A DNA stretch of 64,000 nucleotides from the NCBI GenBank assembly GCA_025769875.1, contig JAGFNK010000172.1, forward strand, positions 34,313-98,312, written 5' to 3'. Below, piece after piece: positions 1 to 12,004 of this stretch. How positions within the stretch are numbered: position 1 is the stretch's first letter; every line of letters starts with the position of its first letter. The notes under the pieces are model-generated. The model saw nothing but the letters and a program-made list of their open reading frames with translations, searched no databases and was not told the DNA's origin. The position numbers and the translations under genes were made by a program. The DNA comes from Russula earlei (lineage: Eukaryota > Basidiomycota > Agaricomycetes > Russulales > Russulaceae).

Positions 1-1
1 A

Positions 2-3000
2 GGGAATAGAAATCATATTTCCCTACGAGAGGACGGACGTATAATCCTGTCCTCTTACCCCTTATTCCCGGGCCAAACCACGTATTGGTTAGACGCCTCA
101 ATTGAAAGCGCGCAAGCGCATTCTCTTATCTATGCGGTAGATTATGATGTCATTCACCGACGCCTTGGCCACCCATCTAAGGATGTCATAACACGTGCTA
201 AGACACATACCAAGGGTCTCCCTGAAGACCTGAAAATCCCTCAGGAACAGCCGGTATGTCCTGGCTGCGCGCAAGGCAAAATGCCTGCATCTGCGCACCC
301 CCCTTCTGAAACTCGTGCTTCCGCACCGTTCGAGCGTATCCACTCGGACCTGAAGAGTTTCCCTGTGAAGTCGTATCATAAGTACGAATATTTCGTCAGC
401 TTCATTGACGATTATTCCTCCTATGCATGGATCACACTCTTAAAAAATAAAAAGTCGACCATAATGGCCGTCAAGCAATTCCTTGCTATGGTAAAGAACC
501 AATACAAAGTAGGAATCAAAGAGTGGATGTCCGATGCTGGCGGAGAGTACAAGTCCGAGGCCTTTGATAATGTCCTAAGGGACGAAGGAATTAAAATCCT
601 GCAAAGCGCCCCATACACTCCACAACAGAATGGACGCGCAGAGCGCTTTATGCGCACTGTAATGGACAAAGCTCAGGCAATGCGCCTTGAAGCTTGTCTA
701 CCTCCCTCCTGGTGGGAATTTGCAGTGAATCATGGGACACACTGTTACAATAGGACACCTGCCAGACGCCTTCAATGGCGTACACCCTACGAAGTCCTAA
801 AGAACGAGGTCCCTGATATCTCACACCTCAGAGTATTTGGTTGCGGTGCATATGTGCACATACCAGAAAAGCGTCGAGTCAATAAGCTTTCGCCTAAAAG
901 CGAGCTAATGATCTACCTTGGTCACACTGAGGGGATCAAAGCCTCACTCTTTATGAGGCTCCCAAATAATACGCTTTACACAAATGCTACCGCCCTGTAC
1001 GATGAGACCCTGTACCCCAAATGCGACAAAGTGCGCACTAAAGGTACCACGCGGATTAATGAACCGCGTGAGGAACTACCGCAACAACCTGTCGAAGACA
1101 CCACTCCTGGTGTTGACGACCCATTCCCTACAATTAAAAGCGAGGACGATGAGCAGCCTATACAGGCGCCACAAGAAGAGGAACGTGAGCAAACGCCCGT
1201 CCCTCCTACACCGTCCCCTCCTCCCGTTGAAGAGCCTGTACCTCTTTGAAGGTCTCAGCGGTTGAGGAAAGTACCTACCCGTCCAGGCAACGTCTATGGT
1301 GAACGCAGACACCCCACAGAAGTGGAAAAAGACGTTCGGCGCACACGCACATGGAGAACAATGACAGAAAACCAACCCGGTAGCTCCGGTGAGGGTAGTA
1401 CGTCAGAATCGGCCGCACCAGGCCCTTACCCTCCTGTCGTCCTTGACGATCAACCGCCGCAAGCCTCTGAGGATGAGGTAGAAGACATTCTACGTCTTGC
1501 AAGGGAAGGGGGAGTCAAATTTCTGAACTATCTGCTCGCCCAAGCAGTTCCACTAAGTTCAGATACACCTGATACTGCGAAGATTCGCGAATGGACCTTT
1601 AGGGACATTCTGCGAATGCCAAGTGAACTCCAAAAGGAGTGGAAAGATGCTTGTCGCGAGGAGTTGGAATCCCTCTGCAGACGCAAAGTCTTCGAACTAG
1701 TCGATCCTCCCAAGGATCGCAAAATAATCAAAAATAGATGGGTATTCGACCTTAAGTCTGATGGTCGTAAAAAAGCCAGACTAGTCACCAAAGGCTTCTC
1801 CCAAGTAGAAGGCATTGACTATGACGAAATATTCTCACCCGTGGTACGGTTTGAGACAGTCCGCCTGATGATTGCGCTCGCAGCGCTCAAAAATTGGCAC
1901 ATTAGTGGACTAGACGTCAAGACTGCCTTTCTCTATGGCGAGCTCGATGAAGAGCTCTATATGGAGCAGCCTGAGGGCTTCAAAATAAAAGGCCAAGAGC
2001 GTAAAGTCATGCGCCTTAAACGCGCAATATATGGACTCAAGCAAGCGGCACTTGCTTGGTGGAAAGCCCTTGACAAGTCCATGGCCTCGCTCGGCCTTAT
2101 TCGCCTTATGTCTGACTCTGGGCTCTTTGTCAGTAAAGACAAGAGCATCATAGCCATCGTCTATGTTGATGATGTGCTCTTCTTTGGAGCAGACAAAAAA
2201 CAAATCAATAAAACAAAGGAGCGCTTCATGAAGCTCTGGGAATGTCGAGATCTGGGCGATGCCCAAGAATTTCTATGCATGCGCATCATACGCAAGTCTG
2301 GACAAATACATTTGGACCAGACTGAGTATCTAAGGAAAGTGCTGCAGCGTTTCGACTTGCTTAACGCAAACCCTGCTCCTACTCCGCTACCAGAGGGCTA
2401 TCACCCCTCTCCCAACACTTCCGCTGCTGACCCAGCCTTGCGGTCAAAATTCCAGCAGGTTATAGGATCACTCCTATACATAATGCTTGGAACGCGTCCA
2501 GACATAGCCTTTGCTGTCACTAAGTTGTCGCAACATGCTGCCAATCCCTCAGAGGATCATTTAAATCGTGCATACTATATTTGCCGATACCTCTTGGGAA
2601 CCGCCAATTACGCCTTGGTCTATGATGGACCATCTAATGGTGGCCTAATGGCATATGCTGACTCTGACTGGGCTTCTGATCCGACTAATCGGAAGTCCAC
2701 TACAGGCTATATGGTGAACCTGGCTGGAGCAATATTTTCGTGGAACTCACGAGCGCAGAAAACAGTCGCGCTCTCTTCCACTGAAGCTGAGTACATGTCG
2801 CTCTCTGATACGAGCAGACAGTTAGTTTGGATTAAATCCTTACTAACAGAACTTGGCATCAATCTTGCTCCCATCCCACTGTTCGGTGATAACCAAGGCT
2901 CAATATTCTTAGCCTCCAACCCTGTGCAAGAAAAGCGCATCAAACATATTGATTTGCGCTATCACTTCATTCGTGAAGTCATACAAAACAAACAGGTGGA

Positions 3001-3112
3001 GCTATTCTTTATTGAAGGGGCTAACAACCCTGCCGACATGTTCACCAAGAACCTTGGTCGCGTCAAGTTCCTCAAATTCAGGGAGCAACTAGGACTAACG
3101 TTCTACCCCTGA
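2..3112 (+). pseudogene. Copia-A pol (integrase, RT, RNase H) with one in-frame TGA
   Basis: One reading frame is open from the window edge to the stop at 3110-3112, broken only by TGA at 1247-1249. It begins in the GAG-pre-integrase domain (HRRLGHPSKD, then CPGCAQGK near 260-280). The integrase core follows, with FIDDYS near 400, DAGGEYKSE near 535 and PQQNGRAERF near 620. Beyond the stop comes RPGNVYGERRHP, the usual copia linker, then RT with YVDDVLFF near 2162-2185, then RNase H with ADSDWASD and STEAEYMSL. The TGA lies where family members have Arg before a Ser-x-Arg motif, so CGA-to-TGA is the simplest lesion. Otherwise this is the best preserved pol in the window. Confidence 0.88.
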
Positions 3113-3161
3113 ATGTGGGAAAATGCTCACGGCATCTACCGATGCACTTAGCAAGGGGGAG

Positions 3162-3546
3162 TGTTGAACCGGAACCCGAACGGATCAAAGAAGGCGAAGA
3201 CCTTCATACAAGGTTCAAGATCCGCTCATAGATGTTACGTGTTAGACAGAACTTTAGTATATGCGCTTATGGCAATAGGGTTACGTATAGTACGCTATCT
3301 ATCACAAGATGCAGCCTTATGCTGCGTCTAGAACGTTTCCACATCACGCGTCACTTAATGCGCGATATAGTGGACACCTGTAGTCACCTCTTTTGGACTA
3401 AGGAACAGCCCTGGGTCATAGAGGTATAAATACCATACTTGTAGACGAGTATACATATCGCTCTACACCCCAATATCACTTGAGCATTAGCACAACCTCT
3501 AAGGTGGGTTGCTTGGCCTGTTAGCTGCGCTCTATGCTGCGCAACA
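3162..3546 (+). repeat. Copia-A 3' LTR (385 bp)
   Basis: It starts TGTTGAACC right after the purine tract GCAAGGGGGAG and ends GCGCAACA, giving TGTTG/CAACA termini. A TATA box TATAAATA lies at 3425-3432. Short stem-forming repeats (GCAGCxxxxxGCTGC) occur near 3312-3330. The right end is set from the short inverted terminus and from the onset of copia-B homology, so it may be off by a few bases. Confidence 0.7.
3425..3432 (+). promoter_or_regulatory. TATA box in the copia-A LTR
   Basis: TATAAATA lies about 120 bp before the LTR end, where the U3/R boundary of a copia LTR is expected. Transcription would start about 30 bp downstream. The block just upstream (3356-3424) resembles part of the gypsy-1-family LTR. 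Confidence 0.45.
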
Positions 3547-6500
3547 GTTATCGCGTGTTGCACATCACAGATGATAGTCTCTCCAGCAATACCACTTGGG
3601 ACGCTGGGGGAGATCTCCCTTAGACGCACGCGCTCTTGAAATATACGTTCAGAAAGGTCACATTGGCAGTAACGAAAAATGACATCAAAATTGTTTACTT
3701 GCAAGCTCAAGTGGGAGGAACTCAAACGCGCATACGGCGGCGTTGGATCAAATGTCAGCATTCATACTCATTCATAGCCCTCACAGGCACATTCCTAGAC
3801 GACATACATCTGGCGTTCCCGCAATTGCAACAATTAAACGATGCAAGAATCACTCTCCTAAACGACGACATACTCATATCGAATCTCCTTATCACTTTCA
3901 TATTCACTAAAGCGTTATCCGACGCTTACTCGGCTGTCGCGTCAAACAATTCTAGCCACCGGCGCTCCGATGGACCTTTCCCCAGTCGTCGGGCCGGCCT
4001 CTCCACCCTCACTTAATACAGACATTCCGGTAAAGATAGACAATGCTACGTCCAAAACACAATGCTATTATTGCAACAAACTTGGGCACACACTCCGGAC
4101 TATCGGAAGAGAAGGGAGAAGGCGACGAAAGACAAAGTGACAGGCACTGACAGGAACGTCAGCGCGTACATAGTGGGCACTACTGCACTATCACCGAGGT
4201 GTCGGACATCCGATGAAGATGAGATTCGGGTTTCCCTTTACGCGGCAGCTAGATCTTGATCGACCACGGAGCTACCCATTACATTAGTCCGTTCCGGACT
4301 CCCGACTTCATTTATTGTGCTCCGGCCTCCATGCGTTACTCTGGGAGGTCTTGCAGTCATCAGACAGATCTGGACTGGATTGGTATCCGTCCTGCCAGCC
4401 GGAAGGAGTTGGAGATATTCTATTAACCCTCATAGACATCATACATGTACCGAAGGCCGATGCACGCGACTACTCAGTGCGCGCGCTACTTCGGAACGAG
4501 GGATGCATCACATACACTCAAGAGGGGTGTTCAAATTTACACATCAAAAGATTGGAAGATCGCGCAAATCTGGAGCACAATATACTGTTCATCATATTCA
4601 TTTCATAACTCCAGCTCTACACGTGCACAGAAGTGCCCTTTTCATTCCACATCTCGCATCAGCGCATGGAACATATGTTTCCACCGTGCGTTAATCTACT
4701 ACAGTGATTCTGGTACTCGGATCTCGCTTAGCGCTACGGATCACGATCAGTCATCTTGTCCGGGGTATGCACTCGGCTAGCAAGCTCGGCTAGCGAACGC
4801 GACTTCTTTTCTCGGCTGCCCCTTAGCGATCGGATCCTTGGCTACAAATTATCTACGGTACCTTAGCCGATCTGCTACACGCGAGATCAATTCGAGGCGC
4901 TAGCTATGGGGCAACGCGCGCTCAGATCAGTCTTGGATCAGCGAGGAATCACACAGATTAACAATGCCAGATTTACCACAGGAGAACGGAGGAGCCGAAA
5001 GATGGACTGAGACCCTTGGAGACAACACGCGCTCACAGTTGCACGGCACTGGTCTCACTCTCGGGTCCTGGAGCTAAATACTAACGCTGCCATCCATATC
5101 TACAATCGGACTCCATCACGCATTTCTCAGTGGGTGCACACTTCATCCAGCTTCATCATTCCACGTCTTCAGATGTAGGGCGTATCTGCACACGCCTGAC
5201 CGTCATAATCTTATCGTCGCGCGACACGCGCATACATACTGCTACTCAGGGGACATGTTACTAACACTGCTCCACCTGCACAATTCTTGGTCCTTACAGT
5301 ATCGGTGATACTCAATGCCAAATTCACACAAACCGGTTGATTGCGCATCTCCGGAAACCCCATTAGATTCCCTCACACCACACTCACTCGACCTTACCCC
5401 ACCTATACAGCCAGTTCCACACACTCCGCCACACCGTTTACGCCATCCTCACTTAGCATTATTGGGACAATTCATTGGTCCACCGCGTCTGCTCTCAGTT
5501 ACACATCTTGGGTCTTATTCGCGTCCGCGTTCCGAATGTCTCGGAGGGACTGCATATACAGATCCGAGAGGGCGCTTATCACATACGGCTCGGCTACGCG
5601 GAAGCGATCACTAGGCTACATATCGGGAAGGCACTTTATCGGATTCTGCCAATGAGTGGCAAGTCGCGTGTCAAATATGTGATCGACGCGCTTGCGAAAA
5701 TTAGTACCTGGGATCAATTGATCTTATAGATCTTATCAGCATGGGTGTGTTAAGCACGCAAATTCATCAAGAGATTTCGCGCGCGCCTTCTAATTGCATA
5801 GGGGTTCACCCAAGTCGAAGGCATTGTAGTTGATGAAACCTTCTCACCAGTAGCCAGGTCCGAGTCTTAGCGACTCTTTATTAGCGTTGATCGCGCTATA
5901 GGATTGGGAGATCCGAAGATGTCCAGTCAGCGTCCCTCTTCGGCTCACTGGGTGATGAAGATTAGATTCATTTGGAGCAACCACAAGGTTTCATCACACC
6001 AAAAGCACTTATCTGGTCTTACACAGACCTATCGTACATGGGATTTACGCTCTCATGGAGTCCTTAGTGGCTCGCGTTCACTCGCACGCATTCTCATGCG
6101 GGCATATGTCATCGCCAAGACGCGGGGGGATCGCATTATCATTTTATCATTTCATCATTATCCTCTGTGTCGATGACGTTACTATCTTAGGCGACTCTCA
6201 CAGTTTCCACGCCCACCTCTGCGGGCATACACCTCACACATCTATCTTTGTCTACGCGCTACGAGTTGACAGATCTAGGCGAGATCACGTCATACCTCGG
6301 GATCCGCATTTCACGTGATTGCTCGGCTAACACAGACATCGATCAATCAAGGTACATCTCGGATCGCTTCGGGATGGCGGATTCCACTCCGCTCCTGTAA
6401 TCTCGGAGGTCTCACCTCGGGATGGCGGACTTCCGCTCCGCTTTCGCATTCCGCTCCATTCCGACGCAGAAACGCAGTTGATCAAGCACTCCGGAGAAGC

Positions 6501-7351
6501 AACGCCTATATGAAGACTAGGCAATATCAGCGTTCTATTGGAAGCCTCCTCTATGTGCATCTGGACGCGTTTACACACTTCCTTTGCAGTCTCTCGACTG
6601 TATGCTCACACGCGTTCACACACTTTCTCTTGCAGTCTCGACTGTGCGTTTACACGCATCCACACGTGTTCACCCTTCCTTTTGGAGTCTTTCGACTCGC
6701 AGTCTCTGGACTCACCCACTTTTCATTCATTTGCAGTCCTATCTTATCAGGACGTCTACGCACTGATGGTCCACTTCGCTGCACACCCACACGCGACCCA
6801 GTCTTTTGTGTCACTGGATCAGATCTTATCTCGCATCGACCGACTGTATCAATCACGGGGGGATGTTGAGATTACCACTGCTTTGGGCAGTCTGATGTAA
6901 TCACAGCCCAGTCGCGTTAACGCGTCGGCTCCCACGGACCGGGCGCTCCCGGCTCACGCGCGTCAATCCTTCGGATCAGCCCGGACCGGCTCAGCTCAGA
7001 TGCTGCAGCCTGCGTATGTTACAATGATAAGTTAATTGATGACAATCGGTAGCTACTAACAACTGATCCTTTATGATACAAGTTGGTAGTTATGATTACT
7101 TTGCTTAGAGACGCTTTCGCGTATTTAAGAGGCACTCAATTAGCTAGATCGCTTCAGTCTTGTCTTACACAATACTGAAGTGAGTACTTACTGTTTCCTA
7201 TCTTATCTATCGCATCTAATCATGCATTGTAGATATCTTTTGATAGGTATTACTGATTTACAGTCTTGTCTTACACAATACTGAAATATCTTTTGATAGA
7301 TCTTAAGGATCTTATCGCTCTTATCATAACCTGCGCCCATCTGCTTCAACA
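3547..7351 (+). mobile_element. Degenerate Ty1/copia element copia-B (5' end missing)
   Basis: This region is collinear with the inside of copia-C (48700-53557). It keeps only decayed coding traces: a gag tail near 3780-4015, a CCHC-like knuckle CYYCNKLGH near 4063-4090, a protease-like stretch with DHG instead of D-S/T-G near 4258-4290, integrase PQENGGAER near 4978-5000, and an RT trace YLGIRISRD near 6294-6320. No long ORF survives. The 3' LTR (6864-7351) follows a purine run CACGGGGGGA. The 5' LTR must lie beyond copia-A, outside the window. It shares several lesions with copia-C, which suggests a common, already defective ancestor. Confidence 0.72.
6864..7351 (+). repeat. Copia-B 3' LTR (488 bp)
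   Basis: It begins TGTTGAGATT after the purine tract and ends TTCAACA. It is only distantly similar to the copia-C LTR but has the same design. Hairpin CAGTCTTGT...ACAATACTG (7153-7180) is followed by a direct repeat ATATCTTTTGATAG (7233-7246), a second copy of the hairpin (7261-7283), and the same direct repeat (7286-7299). A TATA-like GTATTTAAG lies near 7127. Confidence 0.8.
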
Positions 7352-7769
7352 GAGGAGAGCGATGAGAGAGAGGCAGAGGAGGAAGAGGAACACAAGGGTT
7401 CCTTGAGGTGTGCTTAGGTCAAGCAGAGTATAGGCCAGCACAAGCAAGGTTGTGATTTTGAGAGAGTACAGGGCAAGGGATGTGACAGGGAATGGGACAA
7501 AGCTAAGCTTGGGGCATTCCCCAGCTTTTACAGGCGCTTAAATACTGGATGTAGCGAGGCTGTACAGTACTATAAGCAGAACAATAAGTGAAAAGGCAGA
7601 TCAATAGCAAAAGTAGCTCAACAATGGATGAAACATAATAAGTGAAACACAATAGATGAAACACAATAAAGGATCACCATCAAGGGATAAAACGGTAACC
7701 ACGGAAACGGAGATAATAAAAGGGACAATGATGGGAAGGGATTATGGACGAACCGACAAGGGGGTAAAT
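7352..7769. other. Unassigned gap before gypsy-1
   Basis: No gene or known element end is recognised here. The sequence is purine-rich, with a decayed short repeat of the type GTGAAACACAATAGATGAAAC near 7625-7665. It may be the remains of a gypsy leader or of the sequence into which copia-B inserted. Bases 7352-7356 (GAGGA) would be the right-hand TSD of copia-B, but the left copy is absent. Confidence 0.4.
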
Positions 7770-9900
7770 CATGACACCTTGAGGGAGTATCTAGACAAAC
7801 ACCTCAAAGAGGAACTATCTGCCCCTCCAAAGCACCAATAGCTAGTCCATTCTTCTTCATAGAAAAGAAAGGCGGTGCCCTGCGCCCAGTACAAGACTAT
7901 CAAGGACTTAATGCCACCACTATCAAAGACGCCTACCCCCTACCATTAATCCCAGACCTTATTGACAAACTACAAGGGGCACAATACTTCACAAAGTTTG
8001 ACATAAGATGGGGATATAACAACATCCACCTTCGACAAGGTGATGAACACCTCACAGCCTTTAAAACACCCTTAGGCCTCTTTGAACCACTTATTATGAC
8101 CTTTGGCCTTTGTAATGCACCAGCCACATTCCAACAATTCATGAACAACATCTTAGCACCGCTGATCACAACAGGACATGTTGTGGTATATCTAGATGAT
8201 ATACTAATCCTTGCAAACACCATTCACGACTTAGATCAATGGACACATAAGGTCCTTAAAATCCTACAGGAACATGACTTATACCTTAAGCCAGAAAAGT
8301 GCGCTTTCCATCAAACGTCCATCAGCTATCTAGGCATACACATATCCCAAGGATGCATATCAATGGACTTGGATAAACTAGTAGGCATAGCACAATGGCC
8401 AACCCCTAGTAATATCACCGAAGTTCAAGCATTCTTAGGCTTTTGTAACTTCAACAGATGTTTCATACACCAATATTCCCATCTGGCCCAACATTGTTCA
8501 ACCTAACCAAGAAGGATCACCCATGTCGTTGGGGATCTGAAGAGGAAAAAGCCTTCCACATCCTCATTGAAGCATTCATGAAAGCACCTGTCTTAGTGCT
8601 CCCTGACCATTCACGGCCATTCCGCTTGATCTGTGATTCAAGCAACTTTGTAGTCAGCTCCATTTTAGAACAACCAGATGAACTAAACTGGTACCACCCA
8701 GTGGCGTATTTCTCCAAATCATTAGACCCTGCTCAAAGGAACTATATGATTTATGACAAAGAACTTCTGGCCATAATTTCCTCACTTTGGCATTTCTGAC
8801 ATTACTTAGAAGGCACTAAACACCCAGTAGAATTGTGGACAGACCACAACAACCTCACATACTTCATGACGAAGCAGAAACTCACCTGACGACAAGCTCG
8901 ATGGGCTTTGCTACTCAGCGCATTCAATTTCCACATTATACACCACCCAGGAACCCAGAACAAAGCTGATGGTCTGTCCAGGTGGCCAGACTATAAGGAG
9001 GGGATGCATGAAAATGATGCAAAGGTCCTGCTAGACCAACAATTTTTAAAAATCAGAGCACTCCAATCATCCACAACAGAACCCATTGGGGACTTTGAAC
9101 TAAGAAAACAACTATGCTCCAATAAGGAGTATGACCCAGAAGTCAAAACAGCCTTAGAAACCATCCTAAGGAACAGCCCCCATCGCCTTGCAAAAGGTTT
9201 ACAGGACTGGAACCTGGAGGATGGATTGATCCTCTTCAGAGGGAAAGTCTATGTCCCCAAGTCGGACGCACTGAGGCATACAGTCCTCAAAGTACACCAC
9301 GATTCCTTAGCCACTGGCCACCCAGGTCAATGGAAAACCTACAAGCTCATAAGTCATAACTATTGGTGGAAAGGGATGCTAACATTTGTCAAAAGCTATG
9401 TGGATGGTTGTGCTGTATGTCAAAGCACAAAGAACCACCTAGCAACTATGGTGCCTCTAACCCCTATCACCCCAGCAGGCAAGATATGGGTTAGCATTAC
9501 CATGGACTTCATTGTTGACCTACCCCTCTCTCAAGGGTATGACAGCCTACTAGCGGTTGTGGACCACTTTAGTAAAGCTGCTATCATCTCCCTGTGTCAC
9601 AAGACCATCACTGCAGAAGATACTGCCTCCCTAATCATGAACAATGTGTGGAGACGAGTGGGGTTACCAACTCAAATCATCTCTGACTGAGGTCCCCAGT
9701 TCGCAGCCAAAGTCACACAAGAACTATGGAGGAAACTGAATGTTAAGTCCTCCCTTCGCACAGCATACCACCCCCAGTCAGACAGGGAAACAGAAAGAGT
9801 CAACCAAGAACTAGAACAGTATTTGAGAATCTTCTGTAATCACCAACAGGATAACTGGGCCAAACTAGTCCCATTCATGGAGTTTGCTCATAATGCACGC
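7770..9900 (+). pseudogene. Gypsy-1 pol, part 1: RT, RNase H, integrase (5'-truncated)
   Basis: Ty3/gypsy pol with gag, protease and the start of RT missing. It begins at LREYLDKHLKEE, shifts frame near 7838, then runs through SPIASPFFFIEKK, KFDIRWGYNNI, LCNAPATFQQF and the catalytic YLDDILIL (8190-8213). A second shift lies near 8485. RNase H follows (LICDSS, YDKELLAI), then the HHCC integrase finger (HHDSLATGHPG to CAVCQST, 9297-9430) and the core ([19 protein letters not shown]). In-frame TGA stops lie at 8797, 8887 and 9688. Coding halts at 9900, where a solo LTR is inserted, and resumes at 10870. It is inactive. Confidence 0.88.
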
Positions 9901-10869
9901 TGTCAAGACTCACTGTTGAACTATCCAGTTCAAGAGCAAGGAGTAAGCTCGAAGACAAGTCGATAGACATCCAAGACGGCATGGGCAAGAAGTAGAGTCC
10001 GAAGCAGTAACAAATACCAGAGAGGTATAGTTACTGGTAGAGTCGAGCAGGTATGCAGGGAAGAGGCCAGAATGGTCACAAGGGGATGGTCCTTAAAGGA
10101 GTATCCCAGGGGTAGAGAGTGCCATAAACAAATGGACAGTCTGAGGACTGTCTGCTACTTTATTGAGCACTTATAACTTATATACTACAAGAGAACTGCT
10201 AAATAGGGAACAAGTCATAACCTTGTTATCAAGCACAATAGAGTGATGAGTAAGAAGCCGGAGTGCGCTTACTGAGCATGCTCAGTCATGCTCAGTAAGC
10301 TGCTGAGTAAGAAGGCTTCTCTTGATGAGTAAGAGCCTTCACTGTCCATGTGTTCACTGCTTTAGTACATGTGCAAGCACCTGATTCATTTTCTGTTAGT
10401 TAGTTTAGGGCTGGTCATTTGAGGACTTGTAGTTTGGTTTAGGGAATAGTGTTATCTTATAAGGCCCTTATATAGTTCTATTAGGGTCCTTAGAGTCAAC
10501 CCTAATACTTCTATTAAGGTCCTTAGTATTGCCTTATAGTTCATTCTATAGTTATTAGAGTTAGTCTAATAACGCGTTGTAGGGTCTTTGATACTGTGTT
10601 AGTGCCTATTGTAGAGCACCTAGAGTCGTCCTAAAGGGTCCTTAGGAAGGCCCTAATACTGTCCTTTATTGCTAGAAGGGTCGCCATTAAGTGGGGCTTG
10701 CTGTATGTCAATTGTGCCGAGAATCGCTTGCACAACAATGCGCCGCAATATTGTGGACACCTCTACTCACCCCTTTTGCTCATGTGAACAGGGTGACACC
10801 ATAGAGGCTGGGTTTCCTCTCATAAGGAAGGGTCCTCCAAGGGCCCTCTCCGGAGAATGGTTCATGACA
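9901..10869 (-). repeat. Solo LTR R1 of the gypsy-1 family (969 bp) inside gypsy-1 integrase
   Basis: On the plus strand it reads TGTCAAGACTCACTG to GGTTCATGACA, the reverse complement of the gypsy-1 3' LTR (11565-20451 with gypsy-2 removed). It is flanked by a 5-bp duplication, CACGC at 9896-9900 and 10870-10874, so it is a real insertion later reduced to one LTR by LTR-LTR recombination. It holds a long palindrome, CTTACTGAGCATG with CATGCTCAGTAAG, near 10268-10299. In its own orientation it carries TATATAA followed about 30 nt later by AGACTGTCCA. Confidence 0.92.
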
Positions 10870-11552
10870 CACGCACCCATAGCGCGACCCACAAAGCCCC
10901 CTTTGAAATATGGTATGGCTTCAATCCAACGTTTGCCCCCCCTCTTAGTTTCAATACCAAGTTCCCTTCCATCTTGGAATGCCTGCAACAACTGGACCTA
11001 CTCAGAGAGGAGGTTGCAGCCTCCCTCCGGTACGTGACAGCATCGATGGGACAGCCCAGCTCCCACTTCCCCAAATACCAGTTTAAGACAGGAGACTTAG
11101 TCTGGCTAGAGGCCACTAATCTGAAGACAACACACCCAAAAGCCAAGATAGCCCCTCAATGGTACAGACCCTTCAAGGTCATCACCTCATACCTAGTCAA
11201 TGTATGCCTAGAACTACCAAAGACATGGAGGATACACCCAGTCTTCCATAACTCCCTGATCAAACCATACAAAGAGACCACCGCCCACAGTCCTAACTTC
11301 AAACAACCTCCACCCACTATAGTGGAAGGGGAGGAACAGTATGAAGTGGACAAAGTCCTAGCGTCCAGACATTCCCCTAACCATAGAGGTATTCAATACC
11401 TAATACAATGGAAAGGGTACCCCATGGCAGAGAACACTTGGGAGCCCACGTCCAACCTGATCAAAGCCAAAGAGGCTGTAAAGGCCTTTCACCAACAGTA
11501 CCCAACAATGCCCAAGCCTAATAACATAGTTGCAGGAGCAACTAGGTCATAA
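10870..11552 (+). pseudogene. Gypsy-1 pol, part 2: integrase C-terminus and chromodomain
   Basis: This continues the protein cut at 9900: AHNAR on the left meets THSATHKAPFEIWYG on the right. The integrase tail follows (GDLVWLEATNLKT, IHPVFHNSLIKPY). A chromodomain ends it: EEQYEVDKVL, YLIQWKGYP and NTWEPTSNL near 11330-11460. That places the element among the chromoviruses, whose chromodomains are thought to direct integration to histone-marked chromatin. The stop is at 11550-11552. The purine tract AAAGAGGGGA follows, and the LTR begins at 11565. Confidence 0.88.
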
Positions 11553-11564
11553 AGAGGGGATGAA

Positions 11565-12004
11565 TGTCATGAACCATTCTCTGGAGAGGGCCCTTGAAGG
11601 ACCCTTCCTTATGAGAGGAAACCCAGCCTCTATGGTGTCACCCTGTTCACACAAGCAAAAGGGGTGAGTAGAGGTGTCCACAATATCATGCGCACATTGT
11701 CGCGCAAGCAATTCTTGGCACAATTGACATACAGCAAGCCCCACTTAATGGCAACCCTTTTTAGCAATAAAGGACAGTATTAGGGCCTTCCTAAGGACCC
11801 TTTAGGACGACTCTAGGTGCTCTACAATAGGCACTAACACAGTATCAAAGACCCTGCAACGCATTATTAGACTAACTCTAATAACTATAGAACAAACTAT
11901 AAGGCAATACTAAGGACCTTAATAGAAGTATTAGGGTCGACTCTAAGGACCCTAATAGAACTATATAAGGGGCCTTATAAGATAACACTATTCCCTAGAC
12001 CAAA
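11565..12004 (+). repeat. Gypsy-1 3' LTR, left segment
   Basis: It starts TGTCATGAACCATTCTC four bases after the purine tract. It aligns with the reverse complement of R1 (9901-10869) and R3 (63013-63974). Gypsy-2 interrupts it at the duplicated target CCAAA (12000-12004 and 19922-19926); the rest resumes at 19927. The two segments total about 965 bp, the size of R1 and R3. Confidence 0.9.

Larger units (their letters stand above)
1..3546 (+). mobile_element. Ty1/copia retrotransposon copia-A, 3' part
   Basis: This is the 3' part of a Ty1/copia element; its 5' LTR, gag and protease lie left of the window. It shows, in order, a GAG-pre-integrase zinc region, integrase core, reverse transcriptase, RNase H, a purine tract (3152-3161) and a 3' LTR. 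Integrase before RT is diagnostic of copia. The LTR ends in TGTTG/CAACA. Past 3546 the sequence aligns with the inside of copia-C from about 48700, so copia-A appears to have inserted into copia-B. The TSD cannot be checked because the left end is absent. Confidence 0.88.
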
